Shown: in pieces, positions 1 through 7,317 of the stretch
How the letters are laid out: each line of letters begins with the position of its first letter
How positions within the stretch are numbered: position 1 is the first letter of the stretch
Assembly (NCBI GenBank): GCA_964384785.1
Contig: CAYLLH010000098.1
Span: forward strand, 1 to 19,943
DNA length: 19,943 bases
Reading direction: 5' to 3'
DNA from: JAZKSG01 sp964384785
GTDB taxonomy: Archaea; Thermoplasmatota; E2; DHVEG-1
Made by a program: the position numbers and the translations under genes
The notes under the pieces: model-generated
Seen by the model: only the letters and a program-made list of their open reading frames with translations
Database searches by the model: none
Told to the model about the DNA's origin: nothing

Positions 1-128
1 CATAGTTCAATATCTTAGGTTCAATTCTTTTTTTAGCACATCCCATCCATGATTAAAAAAAATGATTTATCCCCTAATTATTTATTTCGGGATGAAGCCG
101 ATTAATGCAAAGGTACTTAAACAAGAGC

Positions 129-140
129 CTATATAAATAA
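129..140 (+). promoter_or_regulatory. TATA box for csp-tfb
   Basis: The AT-rich motif CCTATATAAATAA lies downstream of a more GC-rich stretch. An archaeal start site about 25 nt further on (near 160) would leave a leader of about 70 nt before the cold-shock gene, long compared with most genes here. A strong SD (GGGGAGG, 209-215) sits at the end of that leader. The rest of 1-230 shows no gene I can support. Confidence 0.5.
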
Positions 141-230
141 CAAGAATAATACTCTTTAAAAAAATAATAATTTTTATTTAGGAATTATTTATTTTTTTCT
201 TAACAAAAGGGGAGGATTAAAAAAAGTTTT

Positions 231-425
231 ATGAAAGGAACTATCCGATGGTATAACAACCAAAAAGGTTTTGGATATATACAAAACGAAGACGGAGAAG
301 ACATTATTGTCCGCAGTTCAGATTTAGATGAAAATATAACTCTTTACGAAGGTGAAACCGTAGAATACGATATTGAGCTCAAAGCTGAAGAAAAACATAT
401 AAAAAATATTACTAAAGCACCATAA
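231..425 (+). CDS. Cold-shock domain protein (CspA-like)
   Basis: A 64-aa single cold-shock domain, the usual length for free-standing Csp proteins. Such proteins are five-stranded OB-folds that bind single-stranded RNA or DNA in the cytoplasm and melt RNA structure. Visible are the N-terminal GTIRWYNNQKGFGYI (strand 1 plus RNP1, core KGFGYI) and an RNP2-like DIIVRSSDL. RNP2 normally reads close to VFVHFS; here the His-Phe pair is Arg-Ser, so one stacking surface is altered. The ATG has a strong SD (GGGGAGG, 209-215) with a long 15-nt spacer. The tfb gene follows after only 25 nt, so the two are probably co-transcribed. The approximately 70-nt leader could fold and allow temperature control, which is inferred. 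The family call is secure; the exact target is unknown. Confidence 0.9.
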   Translation: MKGTIRWYNNQKGFGYIQNEDGEDIIVRSSDLDENITLYEGETVEYDIELKAEEKHIKNITKAP

Positions 426-450
426 AAAATTTTTTTTGAGTTGATCATTT

Positions 451-1389
451 TTGGTAAAAAAACATAACACAGAACTAATCGAAGAAAAGTCTAAATGTCC
501 ATCTTGCGGCAGTAAAGAACTCGCTGAAGATTACTCTCGAGGTGAAAAAGTTTGTCAAAGTTGTGGTCTTGTAATAGCAGAAGACATAATAGACCAAGGA
601 CCTGAATGGCGTGCTTTTGATAGTGAACAACGGGATAAACGTTCTAGAGTTGGAGCTCCTGAAAACTATTCTATACATGATAAAGGACTCAGCACTCGGA
701 TAAGCTGGCAGAACCGTGATGCATATGGTAATGTTATTCCTACTAGAAACCGCGCTCAAATATACCGACTACGTAAATGGCAGCGAAGAACTCGTATAAG
801 TGACGGAACAGAAAGAAATCTAGCTGTAGCCTTATCAAATCTAAGTAGAATGTCATCAACACTGAACCTTCCTAGAAACGTACGTGAAACAGCATCGATG
901 ATATATCGGAAAGCAGTAAGAAAAAAACTAATACGCGGAAGAAGCATCGAAGGAATAGCAGCAGCAGTATTATATGCTGCATGCAGACAATGTAATGTGC
1001 CAAGAACACTAGAAGAAATGAGCAGGGTTACTGATCTACCAAAAAAAGAAATAGGTCGGAACTACAGACATCTGTCAAGAGAACTCGAACTAAAACTTCT
1101 TCCTACAACTCCACAGGATTATATCTCAAGATTCTGCGGAAGATTAAGTCTACCTGCAGATGTACAAATAAAAGCCTTACAACTTCTAAAACAAGCTCAA
1201 CAGAGAGAACTCACAAGTGGTCGAGGTCCAACAGGGATGGCAGCAGCAGCAATATATATAGCATCAGTAGTCTGTGAGGAAAGAATAACACAAAGAGAAA
1301 TCGCTGAAGTAGCCGGAGTAACAGAAGTCACCATCCGTAACCGTTACAAAGAACTTGTAAACAAATTAGAAATCAAAATAAATGTTTAA
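451..1389 (+). CDS. tfb: Transcription initiation factor TFB (TFIIB homologue)
   Basis: A 312-aa archaeal general transcription factor that binds the TBP-TATA complex and the BRE and recruits RNA polymerase. An N-terminal zinc ribbon is visible (C16, C19, C35, C38 in CPSCG...CQSCG). It is followed by the B-finger/linker around residues 50-100 (GPEWRAF, SRVGAP) and two cyclin-like repeats, about 115-205 and 212-305. The repeats carry typical segments such as GRSIEGIAAAVLYAACR and GRGPTGMAAAAIYIAS. The start is TTG at 451, chosen because a GAGTTGATC site (438-446), close to the archaeal SD consensus, lies 4 nt upstream and no ATG fits. The gene follows csp by 25 nt and its stop interlocks with the convergent GIY-YIG gene by 4 nt. 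Confidence 0.97.
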   Translation: MVKKHNTELIEEKSKCPSCGSKELAEDYSRGEKVCQSCGLVIAEDIIDQGPEWRAFDSEQRDKRSRVGAPENYSIHDKGLSTRISWQNRDAYGNVIPTRNRAQIYRLRKWQRRTRISDGTERNLAVALSNLSRMSSTLNLPRNVRETASMIYRKAVRKKLIRGRSIEGIAAAVLYAACRQCNVPRTLEEMSRVTDLPKKEIGRNYRHLSRELELKLLPTTPQDYISRFCGRLSLPADVQIKALQLLKQAQQRELTSGRGPTGMAAAAIYIASVVCEERITQREIAEVAGVTEVTIRNRYKELVNKLEIKINV

Positions 1390-1703
1390 TTAGACCAAAC
1401 CCCATATCCTTTTTTTCTTAATTTATTAGCAACCCATTCCTCAATTCTTTCAGCCTCATCACGTGTTTTAATCGGATTATATTTCTTAAACTTCCTTGGA
1501 ACAAGCCTAACTCCATATTTTTTAACAAAACTATTTGATTTATAACCTTTTTTATGTTGTTTAAAACGAACCCTTGGGTCATGTGATGTCTGCCCAACAT
1601 AAAAACAAGCTTTCCTTTTTTTTAGATTAGGATTTTTTTTACAAAATTTTTTAGAATTTAACACGTCTTTATCCAGTTTTATAACATAAACATTGTAAGG
1701 CAT
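1386..1703 (-). CDS. GIY-YIG superfamily protein (nuclease-like)
   Basis: A 105-aa protein. Residues 5-11 (VYVIKLD) and 34-39 (FYVGQT) align with the GIY and YIG strands of the GIY-YIG fold. They are followed by DPRVRFKQH (42-50), which matches the conserved G-x-T...R...H signature, and an acidic helix with E83/E85/E88 where the metal-binding glutamate is expected. The GIY tripeptide itself is VYV/YVI, a substitution common in small stand-alone members. The family covers homing, repair and restriction nucleases, and small members are often of unknown role. A GAGTGAGAT SD-like stretch lies directly before the ATG. It is convergent with tfb (4-nt overlap) and divergent from the asparaginase-like gene. 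Family is probable; substrate is unknown. Confidence 0.75.
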   Translation of the reverse strand: MPYNVYVIKLDKDVLNSKKFCKKNPNLKKRKACFYVGQTSHDPRVRFKQHKKGYKSNSFVKKYGVRLVPRKFKKYNPIKTRDEAERIEEWVANKLRKKGYGVWSN

Positions 1704-1749
1704 ATCTCACTCAGCACTATTAAAACTAAATTATGAATAAAAAAATTAC

Positions 1750-1759
1750 TCTATAAACT
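1750..1759 (+). promoter_or_regulatory. TATA box for asparaginase-like gene
   Basis: CTATAAACT lies about 70 nt before the ATG at 1822. The predicted start site near 1780 gives a leader of about 40 nt that includes the SD at 1803-1810. Confidence 0.45.
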
Positions 1760-1821
1760 TAAGTAGTAGATTTTTATCAAGATTAATAAAACAAGATATC
1801 ACGGAGTTGAAAAAACTTATT

Positions 1822-2331
1822 ATGACAATTAAAATCCTTATAACTGGTGGAACATTTGATAAAGAATACATGGAGCTTTCCGGAGAACTCATTTTTAAAA
1901 ATACTCATGTTCATGAAATGCTGAAACTAGCCAGGTGTAAACTAGATTTAAAAATACGTACCCTTATGATGATAGATAGCCTTGAGATGACAGATTACCA
2001 TAGAAACATAATTCTTGAAAAATGTAAAAACTCAAAAGAAGATAAAATAGTGATAACCCATGGAACCGACACTATGACAAAAACTGCTCAATACCTTGGT
2101 AAACAACTCAAAGATAAAACCATAGTGTTAACTGGAGCGCTTGTTCCTTATGCTTTTGGAAGCAGTGATGGTCTTTTTAATTTAGGTAGCGCTCTAGCAT
2201 TTGTTCAATCGCTTCCTAAAGGAGTGTATATCGTTATGAATGGTAAATACTTCCAATATGATCGAGTAATAAAAAACAAACTAACTGGTATGTTTGAAGA
2301 AAAAATAAACAATAACATAACAGAATACTAA
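1822..2331 (+). CDS. Single-domain L-asparaginase-like protein
   Basis: A 169-aa protein resembling only the N-terminal domain of type I/II L-asparaginases, which hydrolyse asparagine to aspartate. The nucleophile motif TGGTF (residues 8-12, Thr11) and the catalytic Thr-Asp pair in HGTDTM (80-85) are present, as is the later LTGALVPYAFGSSDG segment. The C-terminal domain of the usual 320-340-aa enzyme is absent and the ORF ends cleanly, so this is a short stand-alone form, not an obvious truncation. The real substrate may differ from asparagine. The start is ATG 1822: GGAGTTGA at 1803-1810 has good spacing to it but overlaps the TTG at 1807. It ends with a 4-nt interlocked stop against the convergent DUF554 gene. 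Confidence 0.78.
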   Translation: MTIKILITGGTFDKEYMELSGELIFKNTHVHEMLKLARCKLDLKIRTLMMIDSLEMTDYHRNIILEKCKNSKEDKIVITHGTDTMTKTAQYLGKQLKDKTIVLTGALVPYAFGSSDGLFNLGSALAFVQSLPKGVYIVMNGKYFQYDRVIKNKLTGMFEEKINNNITEY

Positions 2332-3005
2332 AGGAAATAATAACTCAGAATAACCACTATCAAAAGACTAGGTAGCATATTTAGAATTTTTATTTTTTTA
2401 ATCTCTAAAATATTAATAGCAAGACCAATCAATATCAATCCACCAACAGCTGTCAACTCAGAAATTATAATATTTGTTAAAAAATCCCCTAAAAAAACAG
2501 CTAAAAACGTTAGACCACCCTGAAAAAGAAGCAATGGTATAGCTGATAAAACCACACCTGCTCCAAGTGATGCAGCTAGTGCAATAGAAGAAAAACCATC
2601 AAGAACAGATTTAGACAATAAAATGTTAGGAGCACCTCCAAGACCTTCCTCAAAAGCACCAAGGATAGTCATAGAACCCATACAATAAAGCATAAAAGCG
2701 GTAATAAAACCTTCAGAAAATTTATCATTTTTTGAACCAATTCTTTTTTTTAAATAATCCCCGAAACGAATAACATATTTATCAATATCAACCCAGGCAC
2801 CGATAACCGATCCGAAAACAATACTAAAAATCATAATTAGAAAATTATTTGTTTCAAAAGCCATAGAAACACCAAGAAAAACTGTAAACAAACCAATAGC
2901 TTGAAACGCAGTGGTTTTCACACGTTCAGGTAGATTCCTATGAACAACTAAACCAATAACTCCACCAACCACCACTGCTGCAGCGTTAACCAAAGTTCCA
3001 ATCAT
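2328..3005 (-). CDS. DUF554 family membrane protein
   Basis: About 225 aa and almost wholly hydrophobic, with six or seven membrane helices. The N-terminus MIGTLVNAAAVVVGGVIGL and the internal GSMTILGAFEEGL and LSAIPLLLFQGGLTFLA match the DUF554 (YdfK/YqgA-like) family of uncharacterised membrane proteins, whose members are about 220-240 aa. I choose ATG 3005 over the upstream TTG (3017) because family members begin at the Gly-Thr-Leu-Val-Asn segment. Neither start has a convincing SD, so a leaderless mRNA is possible. It is convergent with the asparaginase-like gene. Family call is good; function is unknown. Confidence 0.85.
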   Translation of the reverse strand: MIGTLVNAAAVVVGGVIGLVVHRNLPERVKTTAFQAIGLFTVFLGVSMAFETNNFLIMIFSIVFGSVIGAWVDIDKYVIRFGDYLKKRIGSKNDKFSEGFITAFMLYCMGSMTILGAFEEGLGGAPNILLSKSVLDGFSSIALAASLGAGVVLSAIPLLLFQGGLTFLAVFLGDFLTNIIISELTAVGGLILIGLAINILEIKKIKILNMLPSLLIVVILSYYFL

Positions 3006-3091
3006 ATTTATAAACAAATTTTTAAAACAAGACGGAGTATAAAAAAATAATCAAAAAAAAAGGTAAAATAATAACAGAGATAGGATATTTC

Positions 3092-3274
3092 ATGGAGGAG
3101 GAAATCTTTGGAGAAATAACTGTTGAGGATCTTACTAAAAACTTTGAAGAACTATTACTTGTTTTAAAAGAAAACGATATAAAACTAACAAATAAGATGA
3201 CTAAATTGGAAAGAATGACTATCCTTGGAAAAATAAACACTCTTAGATCTCAACTAATAAATGATATGAAATAA
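3092..3274 (+). CDS. Small charged coiled-coil protein, unknown function
   Basis: A 60-aa protein, not recognised. It is highly charged (Glu/Lys-rich) with leucines and isoleucines spaced for one or two amphipathic helices (residues 10-35 and 38-58), so a short helical hairpin or coiled-coil oligomer is likely. There is no signal peptide or membrane segment, so it is probably cytoplasmic. A weak SD (GAGATAGGA) precedes the ATG. It is divergent from DUF554 and convergent with the large mscS. The opposite-strand ORF over the same bases is hydrophobic and low-complexity and reads as a shadow. Confidence 0.6.
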   Translation: MEEEIFGEITVEDLTKNFEELLLVLKENDIKLTNKMTKLERMTILGKINTLRSQLINDMK

Positions 3275-3354
3275 AGAGAAGATGAATCTTTTACTATATT
3301 AAAATAAAAAAAAATGGTTGTTACACCATCTGCAGTTAAAAAAACCTAATAATT

Positions 3355-4923
3355 TCATTTGGATTTATCAAAATTCTTTTTATCTGTTCCTTGATCCAAA
3401 TCAATTTTAACAGGTGTTTTATCAAGATTTTTAAACCATACTGTACGTTGTGGAAATGGTATAGTTATACCTTCTTTTCTAAATTCTGAATCAATCTCTG
3501 AACGTATATCACTCATAGCCTTCCATTGATTCATAACCTCATCCACCCAGAAGATACACATAAACTTTAAACCATTATCACCAAATTCAATAAAACGCAC
3601 AATTGGTTCAAATCCTTTATCATGAATAACTGCTGGATGATGCATAGCTGCATCATAAATAATATTCATAACTTTGTCAATATCAGAACCATACGCTACA
3701 CTAACCTCCACCCTGTTACGAATCTTAGTATCTGGTTCAACAATGTTTACAATTTTCTGATTAGCAACCATGTTATTAGGTAGAACAATTATTTCATGAT
3801 CAAAAATACTATAAAGCTTGGTAGAACGCATACCAACATTTTCAACACGACAATACTCACCAGTTTCTAACTTAATCATATCACCTATTCTAAAAGGACG
3901 ATCCAAAAGTAGATGCATTCCACTAAAATAATTAGATAAGGTATCCTGAGCTGCAAAAGCTAAAACTAAACCCATAACACCAGCACCTGCTAATAAAGCA
4001 GTAACTTCAATACCGATTAAACCCAGACCAAAAATCAAACCACCAATGACAATAACAACGATTCCAAGTTTTTTAAAAACAGGTCTTAGAACATTACCAA
4101 AAGTACCTTTTTCACCACCACGATGCTTAGTGATTTCATCAAGTACTTCATCAAAAATACGCCAAACAACAAAAACAGTAACAATAACAGATACAATCGA
4201 ATAAATTTGATACAAACTAGCTTGATACCCAATATTTACACCTAAACGAATAATAGAAATGATGATACCATACAGCAAAATCAGCAACAAAATAGGTATT
4301 CTTATGATTTCTATAATAGCATCATCTAACTCAGTTTTAGTTTTTTTAGCAACAACCACCAAAACATTTCTAATTATAATATAAACAACAAAAGCAATAA
4401 ACAACCACAGAAGAATATTCAAAAGCAAAGCACCATAAGGATTATCTAAAGGCTTAGGCAAAGGATTTTTAAAACCACCAAAAACAGTATTCTCCTCACC
4501 AGAATAAACACCAGTAATATCAACAAAAACCTCTTTTTCAACAACAGTTTTACTAGTACCATTCAAAGGCCTAAATTCAAATTTGACATTACCACTATGA
4601 CTTCCCTCATCTGGATACTTAGGAACCTTAATATCTAAAGTGACAACATGATAAGATTCTTCTTCAGATAAAACAAAATGTTTAGGTGTCACCTGAGTAG
4701 ACCAATCATCAAAACCATAAACACTTACTGATACTGAAAAATTTCTACTAGTATTCCTATAAACAGTCCAAAAAAAACTACCCTCAGAATTAATGCTAAT
4801 CTTTTTACTGTAATCATCATCCTCTCCAACAAAAGGCTGGGAATCTAAAGCACAAACACTAAAAGAAAACAAAATAAAAACTAAAGATAAAAAAACTATT
4901 ACTGTACTAAATTTTTTAAACAT
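3355..4923 (-). CDS. MscS-family mechanosensitive channel with N-terminal extracellular domain
   Basis: A 522-aa protein. A signal peptide/first helix (4-25) leads to a beta-rich extracytoplasmic domain (about 27-150) with several N-x-S/T glycosylation-like sequons. Helices follow at about 163-190, 204-228, 238-258 and 285-306. The MscS pore helix and upper beta domain come next: LLAGAGVMGLVLAFAAQDTL (310-329), LDRPFRIGDMI (340-350) and the cytoplasmic vestibule to about 490. The channel opens under membrane tension to release solutes during hypo-osmotic shock. Compared with the 286-aa E. coli MscS it carries an added outside domain that resembles adhesive or NEW3-type sandwich domains (inferred). 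A strong SD (CTGGGGGAA) lies 11 nt before the ATG, with a TATA at 4962-4972. Confidence 0.92.
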   Translation of the reverse strand: MFKKFSTVIVFLSLVFILFSFSVCALDSQPFVGEDDDYSKKISINSEGSFFWTVYRNTSRNFSVSVSVYGFDDWSTQVTPKHFVLSEEESYHVVTLDIKVPKYPDEGSHSGNVKFEFRPLNGTSKTVVEKEVFVDITGVYSGEENTVFGGFKNPLPKPLDNPYGALLLNILLWLFIAFVVYIIIRNVLVVVAKKTKTELDDAIIEIIRIPILLLILLYGIIISIIRLGVNIGYQASLYQIYSIVSVIVTVFVVWRIFDEVLDEITKHRGGEKGTFGNVLRPVFKKLGIVVIVIGGLIFGLGLIGIEVTALLAGAGVMGLVLAFAAQDTLSNYFSGMHLLLDRPFRIGDMIKLETGEYCRVENVGMRSTKLYSIFDHEIIVLPNNMVANQKIVNIVEPDTKIRNRVEVSVAYGSDIDKVMNIIYDAAMHHPAVIHDKGFEPIVRFIEFGDNGLKFMCIFWVDEVMNQWKAMSDIRSEIDSEFRKEGITIPFPQRTVWFKNLDKTPVKIDLDQGTDKKNFDKSK

Positions 4924-4961
4924 TTTTTTTGTGTTCCCCCAGAAAAAAATTTAATTAAACA

Positions 4962-4972
4962 CTATATTTAAG
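4962..4972 (-). promoter_or_regulatory. TATA box for large mscS
   Basis: On the reverse strand CTTAAATATAGT sits about 25-30 nt before the predicted start site near 4942, just ahead of the SD. The 190-nt region to 5113 is very AT-rich, has a second TATA-like TTTATATA near 4992 on the + strand and a weak 7-bp hairpin (5025-5051). Confidence 0.45.
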
Positions 4973-5125
4973 AGATTTAATAAGAATTATAGTTTATATA
5001 CTTTAATAAATTAAGTAAAAAAAAATTCAATCTGAAAAAAATTTATTGAATATCTAGACGGGTTTTTTATAACATTAAACATTTAATACTTTAAAAAAAA
5101 CAAAAATAAATGGATGTTTTTTATA

Positions 5126-5542
5126 ATGAAATCATCAAGATTAATCGAACAAGCTGGAACAGCACTATTACCGCTATACTTAAAAAAAGAAGGAATCAAA
5201 GCATATCAAAGCCCTGAAGAAGATAGTTACGATTTTGTGGTATCTGTTGAAGGAAGATTTATAAGATTACTTCTAAAATCAATAAACGGAGAAGGAAAAT
5301 ATTTAACAGCAGAAAAAATAACCAACAAACAATACAAAAAATCAGATTTTATAATATTATATTTACTTGATAAAGATAAAAACCGTTTTTTTACAATACC
5401 TATGAGTAAAGCACCCATGAACAGCTCCATAAGATTTACTAAAAATAAAAAAGACTCAATTAATGGCAAATGGATGAAATTTGAAGGATTTAATTATCTT
5501 AAAAAACACCTTGAAGATTTAGGATGGTTTTCTAAAAAATAA
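5126..5542 (+). CDS. Uncharacterised protein, possible PD-(D/E)XK-like fold
   Basis: A 138-aa soluble protein, not firmly recognised. The order is an N-terminal helix (SSRLIEQAGTALLPLYLKKEG), then YDFVVSVEGRFIRLLLKS, then a strand-rich second half (SDFIILYLLDKDKNRFFTI). This resembles the helix-strand-D-strand-(E/Q)xK core of PD-(D/E)XK-type DNA-binding or nuclease proteins. In this reading the metal Asp is present, but the Glu/Gln before the Lys is Leu (LLK), so catalysis would be impaired. ATG 5126 is taken because the family-like helix starts there; ATG 5114 in the same frame is equally possible. There is no clear SD. A TATA-like stretch near 5085-5095 would make the transcript nearly leaderless. 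It is not coupled to the next gene. Confidence 0.55.
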   Translation: MKSSRLIEQAGTALLPLYLKKEGIKAYQSPEEDSYDFVVSVEGRFIRLLLKSINGEGKYLTAEKITNKQYKKSDFIILYLLDKDKNRFFTIPMSKAPMNSSIRFTKNKKDSINGKWMKFEGFNYLKKHLEDLGWFSKK

Positions 5543-5573
5543 TAAAAAATTTTTAATGGGAGAGGAATAAAGG

Positions 5574-6314
5574 GTAGAAACAAAAATAATTGATTTCTCA
5601 ATAAAATCAATAACAAGAGGATTAACCTTATTTATTCTACCATTCTGCATCTATACAATTACTCTATTTCCGATAATATATTCAACTATATTTTTTATTA
5701 AAAAACTAAATTTTAATCTTATAACTAATATCTTTTTTTTCACTATATTGTTAATAATCGAAGTTCTTATTTTCATAGTACTTGAAACATTTCTAACAGC
5801 ATTAATAATCAGAATATTAAGAATAAAAGTTAAACCAGGGGAGTATGAATTATCAATTAAAAACAAAGAATTTTTTAAACATCTTTTATTTTTCACCCTT
5901 TACAGACCCTCACTTAAACTAATAAGTATTATACCTTTGGTTCCACTTCGACTTAAATTTTTAAAAATAATTGGTTTGAAAATAGGGAAAAACAGTATAA
6001 TAGCGGGAACTGAACTTATAGATGAACCTTTTTCAGTATCTATTGGTGAAAACACAGTAATCGGTGGTATGAGCATCATTTTTACTCATTATTCTTTTAA
6101 AAAAATGATACATAAACCAGTTGTCATTGGAAACAATTGTTTTATTGGAAATAAGTCGGTAGTTATGCCGGGAAGTATTATAGAAGATAATGTCATTCTA
6201 GAACCTAACAGTGTTGTGAAAACAGATCAGATACTGAAAAAAAATAGGATATATTCAGGGAATCCTGCAGAAGAAAAAAAAAGAATAAAAGGAGGGCTTA
6301 AGAAAAATAAATAA
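5574..6314 (+). CDS. Membrane-anchored hexapeptide-repeat acyltransferase (WbbJ-like); non-canonical start
   Basis: Two hydrophobic helices (roughly the first 45 residues and the following 30) anchor a left-handed beta-helix acyltransferase. The repeats include IGLKIGKNSIIAGTELID, VSIGENTVIGG, IGNNCFIGNKSVVMPGSII and NVILEPNSVV, and the C-terminal YSGNPAE matches O-acetyltransferases of the CysE/WbbJ class. These transfer acetyl or similar groups to sugars. Open reading starts after the stop at 5568, but 5571-5747 contains no ATG, GTG or TTG in frame although it clearly codes for a membrane helix. The first usable TTG (5748) is inside that hydrophobic segment. A GGGAGAGG SD (5558-5565) points to GTA 5574; AAAGGG (5569-5574) would suit ATA 5586. 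It is coupled by overlap to the sulfotransferase. Confidence 0.82.
   Translation, partial: VETKIIDFSIKSITRGLTLFILPFCIYTITLFPIIYSTIFFIKKLNFNLITNIFFFTILLIIEVLIFIVLETFLTALIIRILRIKVKPGEYELSIKNKEFFKHLLFFTLYRPSLKLISIIPLVPLRLKFLKIIGLKIGKNSIIAGTELIDEPFSVSIGENTVIGGMSIIFTHYSFKKMIHKPVVIGNNCFIGNKSVVMPGSIIEDNVILEPNSVVKTDQILKKNRIYSGNPAEEKKRIKGGLKKNK
6288..6296 (+). promoter_or_regulatory. Strong SD inside the end of the acyltransferase gene
   Basis: AAAGGAGGG has 10 nt between it and ATA 6307. It has no function as a start signal for the GTG at 6409, over 100 nt away, so it decides the upstream start of the sulfotransferase and implies translational coupling. Confidence 0.6.
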
Positions 6315-7317
6315 AGTTCAACCTGTAGAAATTCACAAAGATTTTTCAAAAAAACTTAATCTTGATAAGTCTCATCTCGATTTAATAAATAATATTGAGT
6401 ATACACCTGTGTTTATATTAGGTTTTCATAGATCAGGAACAAGTATTCTTTATAAAATGATACAATCCACTGGAGAATTTAACAGTGTTACAACTTATCA
6501 TGTTATGCAATATGATAGATTGGTTTATAATAAAATAAATAATATTCAAAAAAAAGCTAAAGAAAAATTAAATAATTTTTTTATTGAAAACGATACAAAA
6601 GATCGTGGTATTGACCGTTTAAAGATGGAATCAGATCTTCCATTAGAATATGCTTTTCTTATTGATCAGGGTTATCTTTTCAACAAACTTGATGATAAAA
6701 ATATTGAAAAAATTAAAGAAGTATGTAAAAAAATTCAGTTTGTTGAAGGAATAGAAAAAAAACTTTTACTTAAAAACCCTTGGGATTTTGCAAATTTTTT
6801 GTTTATAAAAGAGAAAATCCCTGAAGCAAAATTTGTTTTTATCCACCGTCATCCTTATCCTGTGATAAATTCATCCTTAAAAGCACTTAGAACTCTTACA
6901 GAACAAAAAACAGTGTATTCAGAAGTGGTCTCACCTACTGCTAGAAAACTATCTGAAAATCCTGCTTTGAAAGCCTTTGCTGAAACAGTACTATGGCCTA
7001 AACTACCCTTAGCCTTGCCATTAATTGTTGAACATCATAAAAAACACGCAGATTATTTCACAAAAAATATAAACAAGTTAAAAAAATCTGAGTATGTTAA
7101 TGTAACATATGAAGAACTATGTGCAAACCCTTCTGATACAATAGGAAAGATTGTGACTCTTTTAAATCTAAAAGAAAACAACCTTAAACGTTTTGAAAAA
7201 TTTATAAAACCACGTAATCTAAAAATTTCTGATGATGTAAAACATATGAAAGGTTATATCTATAAGAGACTTAAAACGTATTGTAATTTTTTAGGTTATG
7301 AAAAGGATATTATTTAG
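6307..7317 (+). CDS. Sulfotransferase-family protein; apparent ATA start
   Basis: A P-loop-like sulfotransferase that would use PAPS as donor. The 5'-phosphosulfate loop is GFHRSGTS (residues 39-46 from the ATA start) and the 3'-phosphate-binding segment is FVFIHRHPYPVINSSL (about 177-192), with a late RNLKISDDV-type segment. From ATA 6307 the protein is 336 aa. From GTG 6409 it is 302 aa but begins inside the first beta strand, which is unlikely. The upstream 34 residues are charged and in open frame behind the SD at 6288-6296. The start overlaps the stop of the acyltransferase by 8 nt. The pair suggests decoration of a surface glycan or lipid (inferred). The stop interlocks by 4 nt with tauE. 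Confidence 0.85.
   Translation: MNKVQPVEIHKDFSKKLNLDKSHLDLINNIEYTPVFILGFHRSGTSILYKMIQSTGEFNSVTTYHVMQYDRLVYNKINNIQKKAKEKLNNFFIENDTKDRGIDRLKMESDLPLEYAFLIDQGYLFNKLDDKNIEKIKEVCKKIQFVEGIEKKLLLKNPWDFANFLFIKEKIPEAKFVFIHRHPYPVINSSLKALRTLTEQKTVYSEVVSPTARKLSENPALKAFAETVLWPKLPLALPLIVEHHKKHADYFTKNINKLKKSEYVNVTYEELCANPSDTIGKIVTLLNLKENNLKRFEKFIKPRNLKISDDVKHMKGYIYKRLKTYCNFLGYEKDII

Noticed and set aside
7..66. Reverse-strand stretch reading NHGWDVLKKELNLRY before a stop
   Set aside because: It looks protein-like but is bounded by stops with no start codon and only about 18 codons; a gene remnant cannot be shown.
92..136. 14-codon ATG ORF on the + strand before csp
   Set aside because: It has no SD, it ends inside the csp TATA box and its sequence suggests no protein feature.
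3022..3240. 72-aa reverse ORF
   Set aside because: It is a hydrophobic low-complexity antisense of the A-rich 60-aa gene, which has the better start and protein character.
5025..5051. 7-bp hairpin ATTCAAT/ATTGAAT between mscS and the 142-codon ORF
   Set aside because: It is short and AT-only in effect, and expected by chance in DNA of this composition.
5748..5750. TTG as start of the acyltransferase
   Set aside because: It lies within a continuous hydrophobic segment, has no SD and discards an obvious upstream membrane helix.
6409..6411. GTG as start of the sulfotransferase
   Set aside because: It begins inside the first beta strand just before the P-loop and has no SD, while a strong SD lies over 100 nt upstream.
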